NCBI GenBank assembly: GCA_900766055.1
Contig: CAAFTZ010000179.1
Span: forward strand, 1 to 23,539
From: an uncultured Parasutterella sp.
GTDB lineage: Bacteria; Pseudomonadota; Gammaproteobacteria; Burkholderiales; Burkholderiaceae_F
DNA length: 23,539 bases
Reading direction: 5' to 3'
The notes under the pieces were generated by a model. The model ran no database searches. It was not told where the DNA came from and saw nothing but the letters and a program-made list of their open reading frames with translations. A program made the translations under genes and the position numbers. Every line of letters begins with the position of its first letter. Positions within the stretch are counted from its first letter, which is position 1. This document shows, piece by piece, positions 14,825 through 22,335 of this stretch.

Positions 14825-16627
14825 ATGCTGAATAAATTAGTATTTCTCTCCACGTTGAGTGTTGTTGCTCTCTCTGGAGCAGCCCAGGCAGCAACGTTCA
14901 ATCCGGGAACTTATACTGCCGTGTCCAAAGGTAACGGCGGAGAAGTTCCGGTCACGGTGACCTTTACCAAAAACGCAATCGAATCCGTCAAGATCGGTGC
15001 TAATAAAGAAACACCGGGAATCGGTTCCATTGCTATCGAAAAGCTGCCCAAAGCCATTGTTGACAGCCAGAGCCTGGCCGTTAACGGTGTTAGCGGTGCT
15101 TCTATCACAAGTCATGCAATTCTTGCAGCTGTTGCTGCATGTGTGAAGCAAGCCGGCGGTAATGTTGACGAACTCTCTAAGGCTAAAGCTCAGAAAGCTG
15201 TCGTCAAAAACGAAACTCTGAATGCTGACATCGCCGTCGTCGGCGCCGGCGCTGCAGGTCAGACGGCTACGATTCGTGCAAGCCAGCTCGGTAAAAAAGT
15301 CATCCTGATTGAAAAGATGCCTTTCGCAGGCGGTGCCGCAGCGGTTAACGGCGGTACGGTTGTGATTCAGGGCTCTAAGATCCAGAAGGAAGCCGGTGTT
15401 AAAGATGACTCTCCTGCCATCATGACAGAGGACTACATCAAAAACGGCCACAATCTGAACGACCGCAGAATGCTTGAGCTCTATGTCAACAACGTCGGAC
15501 CCATGGTTGACTGGGCCACGACTGAAGGCGGAATGCAGCTCAACACAAAGGCCGGCTTCACTAATGAAGCCGAACACAGCAAACCTCGAGTCATGCGCTG
15601 GGTTGACGGTGCTCAGGGCGCAACTCGCAACTTCAAAGCTTCCGTTGAGAAATCCGGAGCTAAGGTTCTTCTTGCAACTCCGGCTAAAGAACTCATCGTT
15701 GACAACGGCCGCGTAGTCGGTGTTAAAGCTGAAGGCGAAAACGGCATCCATTACACCATCAAAGCTCCGGTCGTGATCTTAACGACAGGCGGCTTCGGTG
15801 CCAACAAGTCTATGCTTGCGGGTAACCTGAAGAATGCTCTGTATTACGGCGTTAAGAGTTCCAACGGCGAAGGCCACCAGATGGCGATGAAGATCGGCGC
15901 TAAAACTCAGATGATGGATCTGGGCAAGATCTACCCGAACGGCATGGAAGTCGCGCCCGGAATTGCTAAATCCACCATTTGGTCCAACAAGGCTGCTTTC
16001 GAAGACCACAGCGGTATTATGGTTAACAAAGCCGGTAAGCGCGTCATCAGCGAGCTTGATACGAACCACAACATCAAGAATGAAGAAGTCAAACAAGGCG
16101 GTAAGCTCTTCATCCTGATGGATCGGCCCTCTTACGATGCTTTCCTGACCAAACTTTCCATCACCGGTATCAGCAAGGGCGATATGGACAAGTGGCTGGC
16201 TCAGGACGGCAAAGGCTACCCGATCGTGGTTAAAGCTGACAGCATTCCTGCTGTTGCCAAGAAAGCCGGTGTCGACGGAGCAGAACTTCTTAAGACAGTA
16301 GCTCGTTACAACGGTTTTGTGAAAGCTGGCAAAGACGCGGACTTCAATCGTCCGGCCAAGTTCATGAAAGAAGCGATTGCCGATAAAGGACCTTACTACA
16401 TCGTTGAACAGCAGCCTCGCTTTGCCACAACGATGGGCGGTGTGGTTACAGACATGAACCTCAATGTTCTGGACAAGAATAACAAACCGATTAAAGGCTT
16501 GTTTGCGGCCGGTGAATTGGTCGGCGGTGCAATGGGCGACGATTCCCCTCCCGGAGGCAACATGGCCTGGGCCATGACCAGCGGTAAGTTAGCTGCAGAG
16601 CGCGCTGTTCAGTCCTTGAACAAGTAA
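14825..16627 (+). CDS. Secreted FMN- and FAD-containing reductase 3 (UrdA-like architecture, non-fumarate active site)
   Basis: The 600-residue protein has a Sec signal (cleavage near AQA at 20-23), an FMN_bind domain at about 25-110 with the covalent flavin motif SGASIT (90-95, FMN expected on Thr95 by ApbE), then a FAD_binding_2 reductase domain with GAGAAG (140-145), VILIEK (159-164) and VILTTGGFG (317-325). This is the layout of urocanate reductase and related periplasmic enoate reductases. The active site is distinctive: HHTMGG is FATTMGG (533-539), and the fumarate-binding arginine segment is GAMGDDSPPGGN (568-579), with no arginine. The enzyme should therefore bind neither fumarate nor urocanate in the known way. 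Cotranscription with the exported dehydroquinase suggests 3-dehydroshikimate or a derivative as acceptor; this is inference. The ribosome site is AAGGAA. Confidence 0.9.
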   Translation: MLNKLVFLSTLSVVALSGAAQAATFNPGTYTAVSKGNGGEVPVTVTFTKNAIESVKIGANKETPGIGSIAIEKLPKAIVDSQSLAVNGVSGASITSHAILAAVAACVKQAGGNVDELSKAKAQKAVVKNETLNADIAVVGAGAAGQTATIRASQLGKKVILIEKMPFAGGAAAVNGGTVVIQGSKIQKEAGVKDDSPAIMTEDYIKNGHNLNDRRMLELYVNNVGPMVDWATTEGGMQLNTKAGFTNEAEHSKPRVMRWVDGAQGATRNFKASVEKSGAKVLLATPAKELIVDNGRVVGVKAEGENGIHYTIKAPVVILTTGGFGANKSMLAGNLKNALYYGVKSSNGEGHQMAMKIGAKTQMMDLGKIYPNGMEVAPGIAKSTIWSNKAAFEDHSGIMVNKAGKRVISELDTNHNIKNEEVKQGGKLFILMDRPSYDAFLTKLSITGISKGDMDKWLAQDGKGYPIVVKADSIPAVAKKAGVDGAELLKTVARYNGFVKAGKDADFNRPAKFMKEAIADKGPYYIVEQQPRFATTMGGVVTDMNLNVLDKNNKPIKGLFAAGELVGGAMGDDSPPGGNMAWAMTSGKLAAERAVQSLNK

Positions 16628-16657
16628 TATAAAGTTCTAAAAACCTTGATCCACAAT

Positions 16658-16693
16658 TCCGAAGGGAGACTGCAAAGCCTCCTTTCGGATTTT
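16658..16693 (+). terminator. Terminator/attenuator ending four bases before the sensor-kinase start
   Basis: The arms tccgaagggag / ctcctttcgga form an 11-bp stem with one G-U pair and a 10-base loop, followed by TTTT. It separates the dehydroquinase/reductase pair from the kinase gene, whose ATG starts at 16698. No Shine-Dalgarno sequence lies between hairpin and ATG. Confidence 0.65.
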
Positions 16694-16697
16694 ACCT

Positions 16698-18494
16698 ATG
16701 AATCTCAAGAAACTACTGCGTACTTTCTTATGGGTCCTGATCCTAGTGTTCAGCGGACCCAGTTTTGCTTATGAAGGTTTAACCGTCAAAATCGGGTACG
16801 CACAAGGGCTTGAGCTGTACCATCAATCTTCAATATTGAAAGAAACTCTGGAGTATCTCCAGAAAAAGATTCCAAATTATCGGTTTGAGTTGTTGCCGAT
16901 ATCCTCAGTAGATACTCAGGAAGACATTAAGAAAGAAAAGATAGATTTTCTAATCGCTCCAAGTAACTTCTTTGTTGAACTCTCCGGAGGCATACCATTT
17001 ACTCATTTGGCTACTCGCATATTTGACGGAACCAAAGACCCAGCCAAAACCGTTGGTAGTACCTTCGTCGTGCGCTCAGACCGCAAAGATATAAAAGAAC
17101 TGAAGGACTTAAGGGGCAAAAATTGTGCTGCCTCCCTTCCCGATTCTTTAGGCGGATGGCTCGCTGCACTCGGAGAAATTAAGGAGCAAGGATACGACCC
17201 GGATAACTTCTTTAAGGCAAAAACTTTTACGCAGTTTCAGATCCCTGATGTTCTGAATTCAGTTCTCAGCGGATCCTCTGACGTCGGCATCCTTTCGACC
17301 TGCATTTTGGAAGAGGCAGAAGCTTCAGGGATGATCGAAAAAGGCAGCCTGCGTGTGATTAACAAAAAGCCGGATGACATATCTCCTATTCATTGTGCGA
17401 GATCAACCCAGCTTTACTCCGACATGTCTTTCGTCAGTCTTCAAGGTGTCCCGGAGCCTCTGGTCAGAGAAGTAACCGTGGCCCTTCTTTCCATGCCGGT
17501 TTTTGATCATTCTCGATGGTCTGTGGAGAATGATCAGTATTCCATCCGTAAACTTCTGCAGGATTTGCGGCTCGGGCCCTACTCTTACCTTAGAGACAAT
17601 TCGCTAACGGGCTTGGCGAAACGATATAAAACAGAAATCATCGCCTTCGTCGGTATCCTGCTATTTCTTATATTCAATGAGTTTAATTTGCGTCGTTTAG
17701 TTAACAAACGAACGCGTCAGCTCTCAGATGCCTTAAAAGCTAAAGAGGAAGCGGATAGATTGGCTGCTGAAGAGCGCAAAAAGTTCGCAGCGCTGGAAAA
17801 GAACGGAATTATTGCCCAGTTGGGAACGATTATTGCGCATGAGGCCAAACAGCCTATCGCGACTTTGACGAATTACCTGCAGATTTTCAAGATGTATTTG
17901 GAAAGAAAGAACGATAACGATGCCTTTTCAAAGGATGTTTTTGAAAATATGGAAAACCAAGTTTCTCGCCTGGACGCTTTGGTGAATTCCGTTAGGAATT
18001 TCGCCAAACAAAAGCAGAATCCTCAGGTCAAAACCGATCTCGTTCTAATCACACAGAAGGCCATTAGAAACCTAGAGGCGACTGAACCCGATATTGATAA
18101 AGTAAAAATTTCATTTAAATCACGCCGAAAGATCGCTTATGTACTGGCTGATCCCTTCTCTTTGGAACTACTGATCCTTAATCTGCTTAGGAACGGAGCC
18201 CAAGAAGCAATTTCAAACACAGCCGTCGGAGTGCCGCTTTTGAAAGTTGAAATTTCCTCTGCAAACGAAGATAAGAGCTTTATTCTTCTTGTTGAAAATT
18301 CGGGGAAAGTCATGACAGACAAGGACTTATCGAGATTGGTATCTTTGGGAGAAAGCGTCAAACCTGACGGACTCGGTCTGGGGTTATCAATCATCAGAGG
18401 CATTGCGGATCTTCACGGTGCCGACTTAAGTTTTACCGGACGGGATAAAGGCGGAGTCATCGCCTCATTGAGAATAGATCAGCTGCATGTCTAA
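16698..18494 (+). CDS. TtrS-like sensor histidine kinase with periplasmic PhnD-type binding domain
   Basis: The 598-residue kinase has a signal-like first segment (1-24), a periplasmic PhnD/SBP-type binding domain (about 28-300, with IGYAQGLELYHQSSILKETLEYL and LRGKNCAASLPDSLGGWL), a membrane span at about 314-327, a short coiled linker, and the kinase core. The H-box is IIAHEAKQP with His381, the N-box LLILNLLRNGAQEA (490-503) and the G-box PDGLGLGLS (556-564). The layout matches TtrS, the tetrathionate sensor, but sensors of this shape detect many anaerobic electron acceptors. It forms an operon with the response regulator (10-base gap) and flavoprotein 4. The likely ligand is the substrate of flavoprotein 3 or 4. 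It lacks a visible ribosome site, and an attenuator-like hairpin sits directly before it. Confidence 0.92.
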   Translation: MNLKKLLRTFLWVLILVFSGPSFAYEGLTVKIGYAQGLELYHQSSILKETLEYLQKKIPNYRFELLPISSVDTQEDIKKEKIDFLIAPSNFFVELSGGIPFTHLATRIFDGTKDPAKTVGSTFVVRSDRKDIKELKDLRGKNCAASLPDSLGGWLAALGEIKEQGYDPDNFFKAKTFTQFQIPDVLNSVLSGSSDVGILSTCILEEAEASGMIEKGSLRVINKKPDDISPIHCARSTQLYSDMSFVSLQGVPEPLVREVTVALLSMPVFDHSRWSVENDQYSIRKLLQDLRLGPYSYLRDNSLTGLAKRYKTEIIAFVGILLFLIFNEFNLRRLVNKRTRQLSDALKAKEEADRLAAEERKKFAALEKNGIIAQLGTIIAHEAKQPIATLTNYLQIFKMYLERKNDNDAFSKDVFENMENQVSRLDALVNSVRNFAKQKQNPQVKTDLVLITQKAIRNLEATEPDIDKVKISFKSRRKIAYVLADPFSLELLILNLLRNGAQEAISNTAVGVPLLKVEISSANEDKSFILLVENSGKVMTDKDLSRLVSLGESVKPDGLGLGLSIIRGIADLHGADLSFTGRDKGGVIASLRIDQLHV

Positions 18495-18503
18495 GGAGAA
18501 AAA

Positions 18504-19151
18504 GTGTCCGAATTTTTAGATACGCCCGAACTTCAGGAAAAAGTTATTGTTCGTCTCGTGGACGATGATAAGGATTTTCTTCGGTCTATGAAGCTCATGC
18601 TGGAGATGATGGGATGGAAGGTTCGCGATTTCTCCCTTGCTCAGGATTTTCTTCAGGAGGAGACTTTCAAAGTGCCTGGCTGCATTGTCTTGGACATGCG
18701 CATGCCCGGCATGACCGGCTTGGAGCTTCAAAGGCAATTGATCGACAGCAAGGAAAAAGCCCTTCCGATTATTTTTCTTACCGGCCACGGTGATGTTGAG
18801 TCAGCGGTTCATACTCTTAAGAGAGGAGCTTTTGACTTTCTTCAAAAGCCCGTTAATCCGCTCAAATTCAACAAAACGATTGAAGAGGCCTGTCGAGTAA
18901 GTCTGGATAACTTCGGAGCTTCAAATGAAGATCGGGAAGCGGTAAAAGCCTTTAAGTCTCTGACGCCGAGAGAAAAAGAAGTATTCGAGCTTGCAGCCAG
19001 CGGCAAATCCAATAAAGAGATCGCGTCCGCTTTGGATATTGCTGTAGCGACCGTAAAGATGCATAGGGCCAATGCTTTTGAGAAAATGTCCGTCCACTCC
19101 TCTATCGAGGCCCTTCACAAGCTGAACGCAGTAAAAGAAAAGGATCGTTAA
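18504..19151 (+). CDS. FixJ/TtrR-type response regulator
   Basis: The 215-residue regulator has an N-terminal receiver with acidic Asp20-Asp21, phosphoacceptor Asp64 (VLDMRMPGMTG), Thr93 and Lys115, and a C-terminal LuxR-type helix-turn-helix (about 152-200, LTPREKEVFELAASGKSNKEIASALDIAVATVKMHR). This is the FixJ/TtrR/TodT kind of regulator. It starts with GTG, supported by AAGGAG five bases upstream. It follows its kinase by nine bases and overlaps flavoprotein 4 by one base (TAATG), so all three are made together. Likely targets are the flavoprotein 3 and 4 promoters; repeats at 13784-13802 are candidate sites. Confidence 0.94.
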   Translation: MSEFLDTPELQEKVIVRLVDDDKDFLRSMKLMLEMMGWKVRDFSLAQDFLQEETFKVPGCIVLDMRMPGMTGLELQRQLIDSKEKALPIIFLTGHGDVESAVHTLKRGAFDFLQKPVNPLKFNKTIEEACRVSLDNFGASNEDREAVKAFKSLTPREKEVFELAASGKSNKEIASALDIAVATVKMHRANAFEKMSVHSSIEALHKLNAVKEKDR

Positions 19152-20551
19152 TGCTGTCCAGAAGAAACTTTCTTGCTTCTATGCTTATTTCCGGATTTCC
19201 TGCCTTCGCCTCTGAAACGAAGGATTGGGATGTCATTGTTGTCGGGACAGGAGTCGCAGGTCTTACAGCAGCTTGCTCTGCATTAGAGGCCGGCGCCGGA
19301 AAAGTTCTCATTCTTGAAAAGTCTCCTGTCGTCGGCGGTCATTCGATTTTATCCACCGGATACGTCGCAGCTGTCGATAAACCCAGACAGCAAAGAGCGG
19401 GCATTGAAGATTCTCCAGACCTTATGCTTCAAAACATGCTAGAGGTTGGCGGCTATCTTAATGACGAAGAACTGGCAAAAATCGTTTGCGAAAATTCTGA
19501 AGATACCGTTTATTGGTTAGAGAAGATGGGGGTTAAGTGGGATGGCAGCATCTATCAAACCGTTGCGGGCCTGCATCCTCGCAGCCATATCACCAATTTC
19601 GTTCGTGCCGGCTATGACTACGTCATGGCGCTTCTCTCTTCTGCAAAAAGAATGGGCGCGAAATTAGCGCTTAATACTAGGGCTCTCGAACTAATTGAAA
19701 AGGATGGAAAAGTTATCGGAATTCAAGTTCAAAATCCCGATGGCTCAAGTGCGGATCTCTTCGCGAAGGCAATTATTCTTGCAACCGGCGGTTTTACAGC
19801 CAATGTTGAACTAAGACAACAATTCGATCCTCGGCTAACCGCAGAGTTCCCCACCACCGCAAATCCGAATCGTAAATCTTTTGACGGAGCGACCGGAGAT
19901 GGCTTGCTTATGGCTAGGAAGTTAGGTGCAGCAACAAAAGATGCCGAGTACCTTCAGCTCATACCCTTCTGGGGCGGTAGGCTCCTTGATTATGTTGGCG
20001 CGGATATTTATGTAAACAACCAAGGATTCCGATTTGTCAATGAAGCGGCTTCCTGGCGAGATGTTTCCAACGCGATTCTCGAGCAAGATAAACGTGAGAT
20101 GTGGGCGATCACGGATTCCCAGTCTACAAAAGGCGCAAGTCTCGGTGTTAAATTGATGAACGGCACAGTGAAAAAAGCTTCAACCATTGAAGAAATGGCC
20201 GGAAAAATGAATGTGCCTGTGCAACACCTAGAAGAAACAATACAAAATTACAACCGGTATGTCTCGGAAGGTTTGGATCCGATTTTTGGGAAAAAGGTTT
20301 TCACACAGAAAATAGAGCATCCGCCCTTTTATTTCGGCAAAGAGAAACTGGCTGTTCATTTTTGCTGCGGCGGAATTAAGTTAAATAAGAATGCCGAAGT
20401 TGTTAGAACTGGCGGTTCAATTATTCCGGGATTATATGTTTGCGGAGAAGCTTCAGGCGGCCCTCATGGACACGATCGATTAGGCGGTGTGGCCCTAACT
20501 TCTGCATTTGTTTTTGGAAGGATTGCGGGACGTAATGCAGTGACGATGTAA
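19151..20551 (+). CDS. Tat-exported FAD-dependent fumarate reductase-like flavoprotein 4
   Basis: The 466-residue protein has a clear Tat signal (LSRRNFLAS, cleavage near PAFAS at 17-21), the FAD loop GTGVAG (32-37), VLILEK (52-57) and IILATGGF (208-215). By motif comparison with Fcc3, Arg303 (SWRD), His403 (VHFCCGG) and Arg443 (GHDRLGG) match the catalytic Arg402, His504 and Arg544, while the His365 position is Ile271 (LQLIPFW). It is closest in active-site pattern to flavoprotein 1 and likely reduces an unsaturated carboxylate. It lacks heme and FMN domains, so electrons must come from a separate carrier. The start overlaps the response-regulator stop, tying expression of reductase and sensor together; the two-component system very probably senses its substrate. 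No terminator is evident downstream. Confidence 0.88.
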   Translation: MLSRRNFLASMLISGFPAFASETKDWDVIVVGTGVAGLTAACSALEAGAGKVLILEKSPVVGGHSILSTGYVAAVDKPRQQRAGIEDSPDLMLQNMLEVGGYLNDEELAKIVCENSEDTVYWLEKMGVKWDGSIYQTVAGLHPRSHITNFVRAGYDYVMALLSSAKRMGAKLALNTRALELIEKDGKVIGIQVQNPDGSSADLFAKAIILATGGFTANVELRQQFDPRLTAEFPTTANPNRKSFDGATGDGLLMARKLGAATKDAEYLQLIPFWGGRLLDYVGADIYVNNQGFRFVNEAASWRDVSNAILEQDKREMWAITDSQSTKGASLGVKLMNGTVKKASTIEEMAGKMNVPVQHLEETIQNYNRYVSEGLDPIFGKKVFTQKIEHPPFYFGKEKLAVHFCCGGIKLNKNAEVVRTGGSIIPGLYVCGEASGGPHGHDRLGGVALTSAFVFGRIAGRNAVTM

Positions 20552-20816
20552 GTTTAACTTTTGAGTCGTTGAGGTAATCTTTAGCTGCACGTTGCTTGGC
20601 CCCGCTCTCCCATTCGACAAATTATTCGTCGGACTAAATAGATTTAGATTTCTTTAACTTATCCTTAATTCAGCTAACGCTTCTTTTGACTATTTCTTCG
20701 TGAATTTAATCTGAGCTTGCTTTCGTGATCAATTGTTTTACTGTCCTTCGCCATAAAGCAAATTTATCCGAATACCTTATTTTCGGTTATCAAAAATGAC
20801 GAAAGGCTTAAAAACT

Positions 20817-20846
20817 TTGACCATGAATGAAGGGAAAACCGATAGT
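20817..20846 (+). promoter_or_regulatory. Candidate sigma-70 promoter of the Dcu transporter gene
   Basis: TTGACC (5 of 6 to the -35 consensus) and GATAGT (4 of 6 to the -10) are separated by 18 bp, giving a leader of roughly 80 bases before the ATG at 20930. Confidence 0.35.
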
Positions 20847-20892
20847 GGTATGAGCTTTCCCAATCAATCTCATTACATAACTTTTAACCCAC

Positions 20893-20922
20893 GGAGGAGA
20901 AGCAAGTCTTTTCGATTGCTTC
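20893..20922 (+). promoter_or_regulatory. Displaced Shine-Dalgarno plus hairpin before the Dcu start codon
   Basis: GGAGG at 20893-20897 is about 32 bases before the ATG, too far for normal use. A 7-bp stem (gaagcaa 20899-20905 / ttgcttc 20916-20922) lies between. If it folds, the effective gap from GGAGGA to the ATG is about 7 bases. Confidence 0.45.
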
Positions 20923-20929
20923 GACAAAT

Positions 20930-22246
20930 ATGGTCACCTTAATAGAACTTGCAATCGTATTCCTGGCGATTTTCATGGGCGTGCGGCATGGCGGATTGGC
21001 CCTCGGTTTTTGGGGCGGTCTCGGCTTAATCGTCTTAGCTGTAGTTTTCGGCGTCTTTCCGACGGCGCCCCCGATCGACGTTATGCTGATCATCTTGGCC
21101 GTCTGCACGGCCGCCTCCTGCATGGAAGCTGTCGGCGGCTTGGACATTCTCGTTAGATTCGCAGCAAAAATCATTCGTGCCAAACCTAAGATGGTCGGAG
21201 TGGTTGCTCCGGTCGTCAGCTTTTTCCTGACATTCTTCGCCGGTACAGGTAACGCTGTTTATGCTCTTCTTCCTGTCGTTTATGAAGTTTCCTATAACGC
21301 GGGTGTTCGTCCTGAACCCGCAATGGCCGGAACGGCAGTCGCCGGTCAGGTTGGTATTACAGCCAGCCCGATTGCCGCTGCTATGGCTGCGATGATCGGC
21401 TTGTTTGCACAAAACGGTCACGGCGATATCGGACTGGGTCAGATTCTTATGATCACATTCCCGGCCTGTTTGATCGGTGTCATCCTCGGATCTATCATTT
21501 GCGTATTCTTCGGCAAAGATCTCAAGAATGATCCGGCTTATCAAGCTCGTCTTAAGGCCGGCCTCGTTCTTCCTCCCGAAAAGCTTTCCGACAGAAAGCT
21601 TCCTCCCCAGGCTGCTTGGTCCGTGCTTATTTTCTTCGGTGCTATCGTTGTCATCGTTTTAGCCGGCTTCTTCCCGAATCTCAGAGTTTTGCCCGGTGGA
21701 ACAAAGGCTGTCGGTATGGCTCTTGTCATTGAAGCCGTTATGCTTGCTGCAGGCGCCCTTATGATGCTTTTCTGCAAACCCGACGTTAAGAAAATCGTCA
21801 AGAGCCCTGTAATGGAAGCCTGCGTTGTTTCTATCACTTGCGTTTTCGGTGTGGCATGGATGTCCGACTCTTTTATTGCTGCCAATAAAGACGTATTCAT
21901 GCAGGTTGCCGGTTCTTTGGCTCAGGTAGCTCCGTGGCTCTTCACATTCATTTTGGCCGGTATGTCAGCTCTTCTGGCCAGCCAGGGCGCTACAACTCGT
22001 GCCATTATGCCTTTAGGTTTTGCTTTGGGTATTAACCCCTGGTATCTTATCGCTATGTTCCCAGCCGTTAACTGCTTGTTCATTCTTCCGACAACCGGTC
22101 CGGCACTCGCGGCAGTCGGGATGGACCGCTCAGGAACGACCTATATCGGCAAATACATTTTGAATCACTCTTTCCAGCTTCCAGGAATTTTGATGGTAGC
22201 TATATCAGTGATAACAGCTTTCGGTATCGTAAGTTTGGTAGCCTAA
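20930..22246 (+). CDS. Anaerobic C4-dicarboxylate transporter, DcuA/DcuB family
   Basis: This 438-residue inner-membrane protein aligns by eye with E. coli DcuA/DcuB over its whole length: VRHGGLALGFWGGLGL near the start, PPIDVMLIILAVCTAASCMEAVGGLDI, GTGNAVYALLPVVYEV, GITASPIAAAMAAM, VFGVAWMSDSF and the C-terminal DRSGTTYIGKYILNHSFQLPG. Family members exchange or take up fumarate, malate, aspartate and succinate during anaerobic respiration. Next to periplasmic reductases it could import or expel the carboxylate products, or supply fumarate to a cytosolic reductase. The start at 20930 has no close ribosome site. It is followed by a strong terminator and faces a convergent LysR gene. Confidence 0.93.
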   Translation: MVTLIELAIVFLAIFMGVRHGGLALGFWGGLGLIVLAVVFGVFPTAPPIDVMLIILAVCTAASCMEAVGGLDILVRFAAKIIRAKPKMVGVVAPVVSFFLTFFAGTGNAVYALLPVVYEVSYNAGVRPEPAMAGTAVAGQVGITASPIAAAMAAMIGLFAQNGHGDIGLGQILMITFPACLIGVILGSIICVFFGKDLKNDPAYQARLKAGLVLPPEKLSDRKLPPQAAWSVLIFFGAIVVIVLAGFFPNLRVLPGGTKAVGMALVIEAVMLAAGALMMLFCKPDVKKIVKSPVMEACVVSITCVFGVAWMSDSFIAANKDVFMQVAGSLAQVAPWLFTFILAGMSALLASQGATTRAIMPLGFALGINPWYLIAMFPAVNCLFILPTTGPALAAVGMDRSGTTYIGKYILNHSFQLPGILMVAISVITAFGIVSLVA

Positions 22247-22258
22247 TCAGACTTTAAG

Positions 22259-22289
22259 AAATGCTTCCTCCGAGTGGGGAAGCATTTTT
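22259..22289 (+). terminator. Intrinsic terminator after the Dcu transporter gene
   Basis: A 10-bp perfect stem (aaatgcttcc / ggaagcattt), extendable by two pairs, is followed by TT and begins 12 bases past the stop codon. The reverse strand reads AAAATGC...GCATTTC and may also slow the convergent LysR transcript. Confidence 0.85.
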
Positions 22290-22335
22290 GCTTTTATAAG
22301 AGGAAGTTGTTTTACGCGTTTCTATTCAAAGATAA

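Larger units (their letters stand above)
20552..20929. other. 378-bp intergenic region upstream of the Dcu transporter
   Basis: No gene of convincing quality is seen here. The region holds only weak inverted repeats (for example cgac/gtcg around 20615-20631 and ccgaa/ttcgg around 20768-20786), a candidate promoter (TTGACC at 20817-20822, GATAGT at 20841-20846), a strong GGAGG ribosome site and a hairpin before the Dcu start. A 39-codon ORF at 20823-20942 lacks a ribosome site and overlaps the candidate promoter, so I do not call it a gene. Confidence 0.6.

Noticed and set aside
14837..15751. 304-codon open frame antisense to reductase 3
   Set aside because: It lies entirely within a well-supported gene on the opposite strand, has low-complexity shadow composition and no recognisable domain.
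19151..20551. Calling flavoproteins 1 and 4 true fumarate reductases (frd/fcc)
   Set aside because: The Arg/His/Arg trio is present, but the His365 position is Leu or Ile and there is no heme domain, so fumarate specificity cannot be claimed.
20823..20942. 39-codon leader ORF overlapping the Dcu start codon
   Set aside because: It has no Shine-Dalgarno sequence, overlaps the candidate -10 element, and its peptide has no recognisable feature. Coupling to the Dcu gene is possible but unsupported.
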